From JBGPGW01 sp046349515 (GTDB lineage Bacteria > Pseudomonadota > Alphaproteobacteria > CADEGL01): DNA of 64,000 bases. Under the pieces are notes generated by a model. The model saw only the letters and a program-made list of their open reading frames with translations. It was not told the origin of the DNA and ran no database searches. How positions within the stretch are numbered: position 1 is the first letter of the stretch; each line of letters opens with the position of its first letter. Shown here in pieces: positions 44,876 to 53,754 of this stretch. Both the position numbers and the translations under genes were made by a program. The stretch covers positions 270,959 through 334,958 of the forward strand of contig JAXMCE010000003.1 in NCBI GenBank assembly GCA_046349515.1, in the 5' to 3' direction.

Positions 44876-46045
44876 ATGGATCTGGCACTCTCGAAGGACG
44901 ACAAGGCCATCCAGGCCAACGCGAAGGCGTTCACGGAGAAGGTTCTCACGCCGCTCGAACTCGACTGCGAGGAGAATGACGGCCTCCCCACCCAGGCGCG
45001 CGCGGCCTTGAAGCAGGCGGTCATCGACTGGAAGCTGAACGCCTACAACCACGCCAAGGAGCATGGCGGCCAGGGCTACAACGTCTTCCAGCAGATCATC
45101 TGCCATGAAGAAGTGGGCCGGGCGACGGGATGCCTCTGGGCTTCGATCTGGCGCCCGCCCGTGCCGCTCCGCGCCGGCAGCCGCGAGCAGATCGAGACTT
45201 TCCTCATCCCCTCCTGCAAGGGCGAGCGGCGCGCGGCCTACGCGATCACCGAGCCCGGCGCCGGCTCCGACACGCGGCTCGTCGAGACCACGGCGGTCAA
45301 ACGCGACGGGCGCTATTACATCTCAGGCGAGAAGTGGTTCGTCACCGGCGCCAATCTTGCCGACTATTTCCTCGTCCACGCCCATGTCGAGGGCGATGCC
45401 GGGAAGCCCACCGTCTTTCTCGTCGAGGCCGACCAGCCGGGCATCACCGTGAAGCGCGTGCCCAAATTCTCCCACAACGCGCTCTTCACCCATGCGGAGA
45501 TCGTCTTCAAGGACGTCGAGGCGGCGCCCTCGCGGATCCTCGGCGATGTGGGCGAGGGCTTCGACCTGACCAAGGAGTGGTTCATCGAGACGCGCCTCGA
45601 GATCGCGGCGCGCTGCCTCGGTGGCGCCATCCGCGCGGCCGAGGTCGCCAATGCCTATGCGTCGGAGCGTGTCGCCTTCGGCCAGCCCATCAACGCCTTC
45701 CAGGGCGTCGAGTTCATGCTGGCCGACATGGCGGTCGAGATCATGGCGACGAAGGCCATGCTCTACCGCATCGGCTGGGAGGTGACCCAAGGAATGGACG
45801 CGAAGCTCGTCCATGCGCGGGCGAGCGCGGTCAAGCTCCAGGCCTCCGAGATGGTCGGGCGCGTCGTCGACAAGGCGGTGCAGATCCTGGGCGGCCGCGG
45901 CTACATGCGCGAGAATCCGGTCGAGCGGCTCTACCGCGAGATGCGGGTCGAGCGCATCTGGGAGGGCACCTCGGAGATCCAGCGCGTGATCATCGGCGGC
46001 CAGATCAAGAAGCGGGGTCTCGGCGTCTACACCGGATGGGTGTGA
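44876..46045 (+). CDS. Acyl-CoA dehydrogenase
   Basis: 389 residues. Family motifs are YAITEPGAGSD (FAD/substrate loop), WFVTGANLADYFLV, FGQPINAFQGVEFMLADM and the C-terminal VERIWEGTSEIQRVIIGGQ, whose Glu is the expected catalytic base. It oxidises an acyl-CoA to the enoyl-CoA with an electron transfer flavoprotein as acceptor. It follows the ADP-forming acyl-CoA synthetase after 18 bases with an AAGGA site; together they would activate and desaturate one acid. The chain length is unknown. Confidence 0.93.
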   Translation: MDLALSKDDKAIQANAKAFTEKVLTPLELDCEENDGLPTQARAALKQAVIDWKLNAYNHAKEHGGQGYNVFQQIICHEEVGRATGCLWASIWRPPVPLRAGSREQIETFLIPSCKGERRAAYAITEPGAGSDTRLVETTAVKRDGRYYISGEKWFVTGANLADYFLVHAHVEGDAGKPTVFLVEADQPGITVKRVPKFSHNALFTHAEIVFKDVEAAPSRILGDVGEGFDLTKEWFIETRLEIAARCLGGAIRAAEVANAYASERVAFGQPINAFQGVEFMLADMAVEIMATKAMLYRIGWEVTQGMDAKLVHARASAVKLQASEMVGRVVDKAVQILGGRGYMRENPVERLYREMRVERIWEGTSEIQRVIIGGQIKKRGLGVYTGWV

Positions 46046-46130
46046 GGGCGCGCCGGAATTGAAGGCAAGGGACGGCACGCCTAAGCTCGTCTCGCGTGGG
46101 CAATGGACGTGGAAGAGGGGGAGGACCAGC

Positions 46131-47393
46131 ATGGCCGGGATGAGCGCTGAGAAGCAGAAGCTTCTCGACCAGATCGAGACGGACAAGGACATGCTGGTCG
46201 GCTTCTTCTCGAAGTTCGTGGCGACGCGCTCGCCCAACCCGCCGGGCGACACGCGCGAGGCGGTCGCCCACATCACGCGATTCCTCGAGGCCAACAAGCT
46301 GCCCCACCGCCTCGTGGCGCCCGATCCGCTCCAGGCCAATGTCGTCGGCACGATCGAGGGCGCGGGTCCCGGCAAGCACCTCGTGCTCAACGGTCATATC
46401 GACGTCTTCCCGGTCGATGAGTCGGACACCCGCTGGACGCATGGGGCGTGGAGCGGTGCCGTCGCCGACGGCAAGGTCTGGGGACGCGGCTCTTGCGACA
46501 TGAAGTGCGGCACGACCGCCTCGATCATGACCTATTACTACATGAGCAAGATCCGGAACCTTTGGAAGGGCAAGCTCACCCTCACCTGCGTATCGGATGA
46601 GGAGACCTTCGGCCCCATGGGCGCGCGTTACCTCATGGATCACGTGCCGGAGGCGCTGGGCGACTGCTTGCTCAATGGCGAGCCGTCGAGCCCCTACACG
46701 ATCCGCTTCGGGGAGAAGGGGCCGTTCTGGGTCGAGTTCCAGGTGAAGACGCGCGGCGGCCACGGCGCCTACACGCATACGAGCGAGAGCGCGTCCAAGA
46801 TCGCTTCGCGCTTCATCGCCGATCTCGAGGCGATCACCGAGCTCAAGGCCAACATGCCCGACAATGTGGGCCGTGCGCTGGCCGCGGCGACGAAGGAGAT
46901 GGACCGCGCGATGGGCGAGGGGGCGGCCGCCATCGTGCCCAAGGTCACGCTCAACATCGGCGTCGTCCAGGGCGGGCTCAAGGTCAACATGATCCCGGAT
47001 GTCGTGAAGATCGAGGCCGACATCCGCCTGCCCGTCGGCGTAACCAAGGAGCAGGTGGTCGCGGCGATCGAGACCATCATGAAGCGCCACCCCCAGGTCA
47101 CGATGCGGGAGATCAACTTCAGCGCGCCCTCCTGGTGCGATCCCTACAGCGAGATGGTCGAGCACCTCCAGGCCAACGCCGGCCAGCTGCGGCCTGGATT
47201 GAAGCCCGTGCCGATCGTGAGCTTGGGCGGCACGGACGCGCGGCTTTGGCGCTACAAGAAGATCCCGGCCTATGTCTACGGGCCGCCGCCCTCGGGCATG
47301 GGCTCCTACAATGAACATGTGACGATCGACGACTTCATGCACGTCGTGCGCACCCACGTGCTCTCGGCCTACGATTACCTGTCGCGCTCGTGA
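46131..47393 (+). CDS. M20 family peptidase / ArgE-DapE-like deacylase
   Basis: 420 residues. Metal-site motifs of M20 enzymes are GHIDVFPVDE, RGSCDMKCG, VSDEETFG and GEPSSPY, with a dimerisation domain in the middle (QVKTRGGHGAYTHTSES). These enzymes cleave N-acyl amino acids or small peptides. ATG 46131 follows GGGGGAGGACC; the longer frame to 46059 is rejected. It lies 85 bases after the acyl-CoA dehydrogenase and 37 before the creatininase-family gene, so the genes may be co-transcribed. Confidence 0.9.
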   Translation: MAGMSAEKQKLLDQIETDKDMLVGFFSKFVATRSPNPPGDTREAVAHITRFLEANKLPHRLVAPDPLQANVVGTIEGAGPGKHLVLNGHIDVFPVDESDTRWTHGAWSGAVADGKVWGRGSCDMKCGTTASIMTYYYMSKIRNLWKGKLTLTCVSDEETFGPMGARYLMDHVPEALGDCLLNGEPSSPYTIRFGEKGPFWVEFQVKTRGGHGAYTHTSESASKIASRFIADLEAITELKANMPDNVGRALAAATKEMDRAMGEGAAAIVPKVTLNIGVVQGGLKVNMIPDVVKIEADIRLPVGVTKEQVVAAIETIMKRHPQVTMREINFSAPSWCDPYSEMVEHLQANAGQLRPGLKPVPIVSLGGTDARLWRYKKIPAYVYGPPPSGMGSYNEHVTIDDFMHVVRTHVLSAYDYLSRS

Positions 47394-47430
47394 GGCGGCT
47401 TCGCGGGCGGATCATCGTCGACGGCGGCCC

Positions 47431-48237
47431 ATGAGCGAGCGGCCCCGCCGGTCCTGGCAGGAGATGACGACGGCCGAGGTCGGGCGCCTCGCGCCCGAGC
47501 GCGTCGTCGCTGTCCTGCCCGCGGGCGCCATCGAGCAGCACGGGCCGCACCTGCCGCTCTCGGTCGATGCCGACATTGCGGCGGGCATTCTCGCCCGCGC
47601 GCTCGAGCGCGTTCCGGCGGAGGTTCCTGTCACGGCGCTCCCGCTTCTCTCGATCGGCGCGAGCGAGGAGCATGCGGACTTCCCCGGCACGCTTTCGCTC
47701 TCGGCCGAGACGATCATCGAGACCGTCGTCGGGATCGGCGCGAATCTCGCGCGGGCGGGCGTGCGGCGTCTGGCGATCCTCAACGCCCATGGCGGCCAGG
47801 TCCATGCGCTCGAGATCGCCGCGCTGCGCCTCAGGCGTCTTCACCGCATGCTCGTCGTCCCCGCCAACACCTACGATCTCTATGATGCCGCCGCGCTGTT
47901 CCCGGCCGAGGAGGTGCGCATCGGTATCCATGGCGGGGCGGTCGAAACCTCGATCATGCTCCACCTCAAGCCGGAGGCTGTGCGCATGGACGCGGCGCGT
48001 CGATTCGATTCGGCGACCGAGCGCATGGCACGCGACCACCGCCACCTCTCGCCCCAGGGGCGCACCGGCTTCGCCTGGATGAGCCAGGACTTGAACCCGG
48101 ACGGAGTCGTCGGCGATGCGCGAGCGGCCGATGCCGCGCGGGGTAAGGCGCTGGTCGAAGAGGCCGCCGGGAAGCTTGCTTCACTTCTTGCCGAGATGGC
48201 GTCAGCGCCGCTCGACATCCTCAAGGATCGGAGCTGA
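47431..48237 (+). CDS. Creatininase family protein (amidohydrolase)
   Basis: 268 residues. The family metal ligands are visible at E35, H37 and D46 (AIEQHGPHLPLSVDAD), followed by NAHGGQ and a Glu in IHGGAVETS. The family opens cyclic amides such as creatinine, and related members act in riboflavin/mycofactocin or other pathways. Substrate specificity cannot be read. It follows the M20 deacylase on the same strand with a 37-base gap. Confidence 0.9.
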   Translation: MSERPRRSWQEMTTAEVGRLAPERVVAVLPAGAIEQHGPHLPLSVDADIAAGILARALERVPAEVPVTALPLLSIGASEEHADFPGTLSLSAETIIETVVGIGANLARAGVRRLAILNAHGGQVHALEIAALRLRRLHRMLVVPANTYDLYDAAALFPAEEVRIGIHGGAVETSIMLHLKPEAVRMDAARRFDSATERMARDHRHLSPQGRTGFAWMSQDLNPDGVVGDARAADAARGKALVEEAAGKLASLLAEMASAPLDILKDRS

Positions 48238-48270
48238 CCACCTGGGCAGGATCGCCCGAGCCCGCACCCC

Positions 48271-48939
48271 TCAGCCGATGTGTTTGGCGAAGAAGGCGAG
48301 CGTCCGGTCGAGCGCCAGCGCTTTGCACGTCTCGTCGTAGTCGCCGCGATCCTCGCAATTGAAGCCGTGCCCGGCCGGATAGACGTGGAGCGTCTGGCCC
48401 GGCTGCGCCGCGCGCACCGCCTCGACGTCCGTCATGGGGATGCCCTTGTCCTTCTCGCCGAAGTGAAACATCACCGGCACGCGCGGCGTCTCGTCCTTGA
48501 AGGTCGCGATGTTGCCGCCGTAGTAGCAGACGGCACAGGCGATGCCTTGAAGGCGCGTCGCGGTCAGCCAGGTGACCGAGCCGCCCCAGCAATAACCGAC
48601 CGTGCCGACCTTGCCCGCGCTTTTGACCGCGGCGATGGCGGCACGCACGTCCTTCATCGGATTGTCCCAGCCGACGGCCGCGCGCAACTCGCGGCCGGCT
48701 TCGATGTCCTTCTCCGTGTAGCCAAGCTCGACGCCGCGCTTCGCGCGGTCGAAGAGGGCAGGGCAGATCGCGAGATAGCCGCGCCGTGCAAACTCGTCGG
48801 TGACGCCGCGCATGTGGCGGTTGACGCCGAAGATCTCCTGGATGACGACGAGGCCGCCCTTGGGCTTGCCCGCCGGCTCCGCCCGGTAGGCCGCGAGCGT
48901 GAAGCCGTCCTCCGCTTTCAGTTCGATCGTCTGTCCCAT
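48271..48939 (-). CDS. Dienelactone hydrolase family protein
   Basis: 222 residues, alpha/beta hydrolase. The nucleophile Cys is C117 in GYCWGGS, the activating Glu is E35 in QEIFG, and the catalytic His is in HGFNC. This Cys-based triad is typical of carboxymethylenebutenolidase. It hydrolyses dienelactones or other esters. ATG 48939 with a GGGAGGAAACG site is used rather than the longer frame to 49260. It is divergent from the ureohydrolase gene across 157 bases. Confidence 0.92.
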   Translation of the reverse strand: MGQTIELKAEDGFTLAAYRAEPAGKPKGGLVVIQEIFGVNRHMRGVTDEFARRGYLAICPALFDRAKRGVELGYTEKDIEAGRELRAAVGWDNPMKDVRAAIAAVKSAGKVGTVGYCWGGSVTWLTATRLQGIACAVCYYGGNIATFKDETPRVPVMFHFGEKDKGIPMTDVEAVRAAQPGQTLHVYPAGHGFNCEDRGDYDETCKALALDRTLAFFAKHIG

Positions 48940-49096
48940 CGTTTCCTCCCTCTCTCCATGAGAGAAATAGAGCGCGGCGCGCGTCGCTTCGCAAGCAGCG
49001 CGCATCGCCCGGTGCGCGGCGATTGGCGCTTGTGCAGGCTCCTCCTGGCGTATCAATCTGGCGGCTCCCAACGGTGCCGCAGAGAGGAGATCCAGG

Positions 49097-50107
49097 ATGC
49101 CCTTCGATATTCCCCACGTCTTGTCGCGCCCCGGCTGGCCGGTCCAGTCGATCATCGACCCGGCCTTCGCGAAGATCGGCAACCGCCTCGTGCCGCCGGA
49201 CAAGCTGAAGCCGGGCGGCTTCGCGTTCCTGGGCGTGCCCTTCGAGGGCATGATGATCAACGAAGTCGGCGGGCGCGGCGGGCCGGACGGATTGCGCCAG
49301 GCGCTGTCGCGCTTGCGCGCCTACAGCGTCGATCTCGACATCGACTTCACGGACACGAACGGTTTCACCGATCTCGGTGACGTCGAGGTCGAATACATGA
49401 GCTACGACGTGACCTTCCGGCGCACCGAGCGGGCGGTCAAGGCCGCCTTGAAGCGCGGCTTCATCCCCGTGATGGCCGGCGGCAGCCACAGCATCACCGA
49501 GGCGACCTTGCGCGCCTTCTCCGAGTTCCATGGCAAGAACATCGGCGTCGTCTGGTTCGACGGCCATCCCGACTTCATGGACGAGTACAAGGGCGACAAG
49601 CACTACTGCGGCTGTCCGCTGCGCCGGCTCGTCGAGAGCGGTCACGTCGATCCGAAGAAGGTGGCGTTCTTCGGGCTCTGCGGCTTCGCCAACGCCGCGG
49701 CCGAGATCCGGCTCGGCCGCAAGATGGGCATCAACTTCTACACGATGGAGATGTTCCACGACAAAGGCGTGAACGCGTGCATCGAGGAAGCCATCGAGAT
49801 CGCCTTCGACGGCACGGATGCCGTCTACGTCACCTTCGACACGGACGCGCTCGACCACACCTTCGCGCCGGCGACCCAGTATCCGCGTCCCGGCGGCTTC
49901 CAGGCCTTCGAGACCATGCGCTTCGTCCGGCGCTTGGGCATGGCCGGCGCCGGCGCCTTCGACACGGCGGAATACGTGCCCGTCATCGACACGACGCGCA
50001 ACACCGGCAATTTGCTCGCGACGCTCTACTGCGAGTTCATGGCGGGCCGGGCGTACTACGACCAGAAGAACGGCGGAGCGCGGAAGACCGCTCGGCGCCG
50101 GCGCTGA
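49097..50107 (+). CDS. Arginase/agmatinase-like ureohydrolase, divergent active site
   Basis: 336 residues. Binuclear manganese ligands are all present: H131 (GGSHS), D155, H157 and D159 (FDGHPD), and D248 and D250 (FDTD). Two positions differ from the usual motifs: the Asp of GGDHS is Ser130, and the Pro of the DxDxxDP motif is His254. The family removes urea from guanidino compounds (arginine, agmatine, guanidinobutyrate and others). The substrate here is open. GAGGAGATCC site before ATG 49097. Neighbours: a divergent dienelactone hydrolase and a convergent ychF. Confidence 0.88.
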   Translation: MPFDIPHVLSRPGWPVQSIIDPAFAKIGNRLVPPDKLKPGGFAFLGVPFEGMMINEVGGRGGPDGLRQALSRLRAYSVDLDIDFTDTNGFTDLGDVEVEYMSYDVTFRRTERAVKAALKRGFIPVMAGGSHSITEATLRAFSEFHGKNIGVVWFDGHPDFMDEYKGDKHYCGCPLRRLVESGHVDPKKVAFFGLCGFANAAAEIRLGRKMGINFYTMEMFHDKGVNACIEEAIEIAFDGTDAVYVTFDTDALDHTFAPATQYPRPGGFQAFETMRFVRRLGMAGAGAFDTAEYVPVIDTTRNTGNLLATLYCEFMAGRAYYDQKNGGARKTARRRR

Positions 50108-50175
50108 TTGCGGGGATGACCGCCTACGGCACGGGCGTCGCGCCTCGGTGGCGCGCGCCCGGCTGCGGCGGGTGC

Positions 50176-51276
50176 TCAGACGTTGAACCGGAAGAGAATG
50201 ATGTCGCCGTCCTCGACGACGTAGTCGCGGCCCTGGACGCGCATCTTGCCGGCGGCCTTGGCGGCCTGCTCGCCACCCGCGGCGATGAAGTCGTCATAGG
50301 TGATGACCTCGGCCGCGATGAAGCCGCGCATGAAGTCGGTGTGGATGACGCCGGCCGCCTCGGGCGCGGTCGAGCCGCGGTGCACGGTCCAGGCCCGGCT
50401 CTCCTTCGGGCCCGTCGTGAAGTAGGTGACGAGGTCGAGGAGCGAATAGCCCGCGCGGATGAAGCGATTGAGGCCGGGCTCCGCGAGGCCGAGGGAGTGG
50501 AGATATTCGACCCGCTCCTCTTCGTTGCCGAGCTGGGCCAGTTCCGCTTCGATCGCGGCCGAGATGACGACGTGGCCCGAGTGCTCGGCGGCCGCGCGCG
50601 CGGCGACCCGCTCGCTCAAGGCATTGCCCGTCGCGGCATGGACTTCGTCCACGTTGGCGACATAGAGCACGGGCAGCGCGGTCAGGAGCTGGAGCTGCTT
50701 GAAGCGCGGCTCGTCGTCACGGCTGATCGTGAGACTCCGCGCGGGCTTGCCGTCGCGAAGCGCCGCGACGACCCGCTCCATGAGGGGGATTGCCGCCTTG
50801 GCCTCGCCGTCGCCGCCCTTCGCGCGTTTCGAGGCCGTATCGAGGCGCCGCTCGATCGATTCGAGATCGGCCAGCATCAGCTCCGTCTCGACGATCTCGG
50901 CGTCGCGCACGGGATCGATGCCGCCCTCGACATGGGTGACCTCGCCCTCGGTGAAGCAGCGGAGCACATGGGCGACCGCATCGACCTCGCGGATATGGGC
51001 GAGAAACTTGTTGCCGAGACCTTCGCCCTTGCTCGCGCCGCGCACGAGCCCGGCGATGTCGACGAACTCGATCTGGGTGGGCGTGATCTTGGTGGACTTG
51101 GAGAGCGCCGCGATGGCGTCGAGCCGCGGGTCGGGCACGCTGACACGGCCGACATTGGGCTCGATCGTGCAGAACGGATAGTTGGCCGCCTCGGCCGCCG
51201 CCGTCTTCAGCAGGGCGTTGAAGAGAGTGGACTTGCCGACATTCGGCAGTCCGATGATGCCGCATCGAAATCCCAT
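50176..51276 (-). CDS. ychF: Redox-regulated ATPase YchF
   Basis: 366 residues. The P-loop GLPNVGKST is at 9-17 and a second GTPase-like region follows (VDIAGLVRGASKGEGLGNKFLAHIREVDA), with NVDE replacing the G4 motif, as is usual for the ATP-binding YchF/Obg family. The C-terminal TGS-like domain ends in EDGDIILFRFNV. It binds ATP and the ribosome and is a general stress-linked protein. It lies 16 bases downstream of pth and completes prs-rplY-pth-ychF. Confidence 0.97.
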   Translation of the reverse strand: MGFRCGIIGLPNVGKSTLFNALLKTAAAEAANYPFCTIEPNVGRVSVPDPRLDAIAALSKSTKITPTQIEFVDIAGLVRGASKGEGLGNKFLAHIREVDAVAHVLRCFTEGEVTHVEGGIDPVRDAEIVETELMLADLESIERRLDTASKRAKGGDGEAKAAIPLMERVVAALRDGKPARSLTISRDDEPRFKQLQLLTALPVLYVANVDEVHAATGNALSERVAARAAAEHSGHVVISAAIEAELAQLGNEEERVEYLHSLGLAEPGLNRFIRAGYSLLDLVTYFTTGPKESRAWTVHRGSTAPEAAGVIHTDFMRGFIAAEVITYDDFIAAGGEQAAKAAGKMRVQGRDYVVEDGDIILFRFNV

Positions 51277-51292
51277 CGCGGATGCGCCGTGT

Positions 51293-51904
51293 TCAGCCGG
51301 ACCGGTTGTCAGCCGCGGCGTCGCGCGCGGGCTTCGGCGGCTTCATGCGCATCGCCACATGGCTCATGAAATCGGAGTCGCGTCCCTTGAGGAGCAAGGG
51401 CAGCGATTCCGCCACCGCGTCGAGGAGCGGCTCGAGCCACTCGTGATCGGCTTTCGTGAAATCGCGCAAGACATAGCGAAGCACGGCGGCCTTGTCGCCG
51501 GGATGGCCGATGCCGAGGCGGACGCGCCAATAGTCCGCATCGCAATGGGCGTCGATGCTGCGGATGCCGTTGTGGCCGGCACTGCCCCCGCCGCGTTTCA
51601 CGCGGACCTTGCCGGGCATGAGGTCGAGCTCGTCATAGAGGACATAGGTGTGTTCTGGTGCCACCTTGTAGAAGCGGCCCGCCTCGGCGACCGCGATCCC
51701 TGAATCGTTCATGTAGGTGAGGGGCTTCAAGGCCAATACCCGCACGCCGTCGATCCGACCTTCCGCGATGATGCCGTGGAACTTGCGATGCGCGGCGCCG
51801 AACTCGTAGCGCTTCATCACCGCATCGAGAGCAATGAATCCGATGTTGTGCCGATTGTGACGATACTCGGCGCCCGGATTGCCCAGGCCCACGAGAAGCC
51901 GCAT
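51293..51904 (-). CDS. pth: Peptidyl-tRNA hydrolase
   Basis: 203 residues. N9 and the catalytic H19 lie in GLGNPGAEYRHNRHNIGF; GKVRVKRGGGSAGHNG and the C-terminal Asp/Arg helices complete the fold. Pth releases peptides from peptidyl-tRNA that drops off ribosomes. It follows rplY after 21 bases and precedes ychF after 16 bases, the common alphaproteobacterial order. Confidence 0.97.
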   Translation of the reverse strand: MRLLVGLGNPGAEYRHNRHNIGFIALDAVMKRYEFGAAHRKFHGIIAEGRIDGVRVLALKPLTYMNDSGIAVAEAGRFYKVAPEHTYVLYDELDLMPGKVRVKRGGGSAGHNGIRSIDAHCDADYWRVRLGIGHPGDKAAVLRYVLRDFTKADHEWLEPLLDAVAESLPLLLKGRDSDFMSHVAMRMKPPKPARDAAADNRSG

Positions 51905-51925
51905 GGCCTGGCGAACAGTGCGCCG

Positions 51926-52654
51926 CTACTTCTTGCGTTCCTTGGCGGGCGCGGCCGCGGCAGCACCGGGAGCGCCGCCCGGCGTCGCGGCAGCACCTTC
52001 GGCCGCCGCCGCACCCTCGGCCGCAGCACCTTCGGCCGCCGCCGCGCCCTCGGCCGTCGCCGCCGCCGCCGGAGCTTCCTCGACCATCACGGTCGGCGCC
52101 GAGATGGTGGCGATCGTGAAGTCGCGGCCGCTGATCACGGGTTGGACGCCCTCCGGCAATTTCACGTTGTTGATCTTGATGCTGTCGCCGATGTCGAGGC
52201 CCGAAATGTCGATGACGATACGCTGCGGAATGTTGTCCGCGCGACACATGAGCTGCACTTCGTGGCGCACGATGTTGAGCACGCCGCCGCGCTTGATGCC
52301 GGGCGAGGCTAGCTCGTTCTCGGCGACGACGGGCACGTCGACGCGGATCATCGTGTCCGCGCCCACGCGCAGGAAGTCGATGTGGATGGGCACATCGGTC
52401 ACGGGATCGAGCTGAAGGTCGCGGGCGAGCGCGCGCTGCTTCGTGCCGCCCAGATCGAGCTCGTAGAGCGTCGCGAAGAAGGCGGGCCGGCGCAATTCCA
52501 GCTTCAGCTGCTGCGCGTCGATCGAGATGTTGGCGGGCGCATCGCCGTTGCCATAGAGGATGCCGGGAACGCGTCCGGCGCGACGGGTCGCGCGCGCGGC
52601 CCCCGTGCCGCTGCCTGGACGGGTCTCTGCCTTGATGGTGACGATCTCGGCCAT
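51926..52654 (-). CDS. rplY: 50S ribosomal protein L25/general stress protein Ctc
   Basis: 242 residues. The L25 N-terminal domain (AEIVTIKAETRPGSGTG...GRVPGILYG) and the TL5-like C-domain (VPIHIDFLRVGADTMIRVDVP) are complete and bind 5S rRNA. After residue 200 comes a low-complexity tail of AEGAA-type repeats ending in KERKK, coded by imperfect GC-rich DNA repeats. Tail length differs among alphaproteobacteria. A clear AAGGAGAAGG site precedes ATG 52654. It lies 47 bases after prs on the same strand. Confidence 0.95.
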   Translation of the reverse strand: MAEIVTIKAETRPGSGTGAARATRRAGRVPGILYGNGDAPANISIDAQQLKLELRRPAFFATLYELDLGGTKQRALARDLQLDPVTDVPIHIDFLRVGADTMIRVDVPVVAENELASPGIKRGGVLNIVRHEVQLMCRADNIPQRIVIDISGLDIGDSIKINNVKLPEGVQPVISGRDFTIATISAPTVMVEEAPAAAATAEGAAAAEGAAAEGAAAAEGAAATPGGAPGAAAAAPAKERKK

Positions 52655-52701
52655 GGTCCTTCTCCTTCGCTTCGGCCACCCGGCCGTCGCTCACATTCGC
52701 G

Positions 52702-53634
52702 TTAGTCGAACAGGCTGGAGACCGAGCTCTCCTCGCTGATCCGCCGGATCGCCTCGCCGAGAAGCGGAGCGATCGTCAGCTGACGCACGTTCCGCGAGAC
52801 CCGCACCGCCTCGGTCGCCATGATGCTGTCCGTGATCACCAGGTTCACGATGGGGGAGGACGCGATCCGTCCCACGGCTCCCCCGGACAGCACGCCATGC
52901 GTCACATAGGCATGCACCGACACCGCGCCGCGTTCCATCAACGCGACGGCGGCGTTGCAAAGCGTTCCGCCGGAATCGACGATGTCATCGACCAGGATGC
53001 AGCGCCGCCCGTCCACGTCGCCGATGATGTTCATGACCTCGGATTCACCGGCGCGTTCGCGGCGCTTATCGATGATTGCAAGCCCAGCGTCAAGCCGTTT
53101 TGCCATGGCCCGGGCCCTGACGACACCCCCCACATCGGGCGAAACAATGACCAATTCGCCCTCGTTAACCTTTTCCCGGACGTCCTTGCAGAAAACCGGC
53201 AGGGCGAAGAGGTTGTCGGTCGGAATGTCGAAGAATCCTTGGATCTGGCCGGCATGGAGGTCGAGGGTGAGCACCCGGTTCGCCCCTGCCGTGGTGATGA
53301 GATTGGCGACCAATTTGGCCGAAATCGGGGTCCGGGGGCCGGTTTTGCGGTCCTGGCGCGCATAGCCGTAATAAGGAATGACGGCCGTGATCCGCCGGGC
53401 GGAAGCGCGCCTTAACGCATCGACCGTGACCAGGAGCTCCATCAGGTGGTCGTTCGCGGGGTAGGAGGTCGACTGGATGATAAAGACGTCCTCGCCGCGT
53501 ATGTTCTCGAGGATCTCGACGAACACTTCCATGTCGGAGAAACGGCGAACGCTCGCGCGCGTGAGCGGTGAGTTGAGGTAAGCCGAAATCGCTTCGGCCA
53601 AGGGCCGATTGCTGTTGCCGGCAATGAGCTTCAT
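52702..53634 (-). CDS. prs: Ribose-phosphate pyrophosphokinase
   Basis: 310 residues. The PRPP signature IVDDIVDSGGTL, the DLHAGQIQGFFDIPTDN loop, and GYARQDRKTGPRTPISAK are present. It makes PRPP from ribose 5-phosphate and ATP for nucleotide, His and Trp synthesis. ATG 53634 with GGAAGG is used; the open frame continues to 53700 without similarity. It is the first gene of the prs-rplY-pth-ychF run and starts 120 bases below the lipoprotein gene. Confidence 0.97.
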   Translation of the reverse strand: MKLIAGNSNRPLAEAISAYLNSPLTRASVRRFSDMEVFVEILENIRGEDVFIIQSTSYPANDHLMELLVTVDALRRASARRITAVIPYYGYARQDRKTGPRTPISAKLVANLITTAGANRVLTLDLHAGQIQGFFDIPTDNLFALPVFCKDVREKVNEGELVIVSPDVGGVVRARAMAKRLDAGLAIIDKRRERAGESEVMNIIGDVDGRRCILVDDIVDSGGTLCNAAVALMERGAVSVHAYVTHGVLSGGAVGRIASSPIVNLVITDSIMATEAVRVSRNVRQLTIAPLLGEAIRRISEESSVSSLFD

Positions 53635-53754
53635 CGAACCTTCCGCTGGCCGCGTCGCGGTCGGTGGGTGGAGTCTCGGGCCCCCCGAAACGTGCCGCAA
53701 TCTAACAAGGGGACTCTGGCCTGTAAACCGGGGCTCCCCGATGGTGGATGGCGC

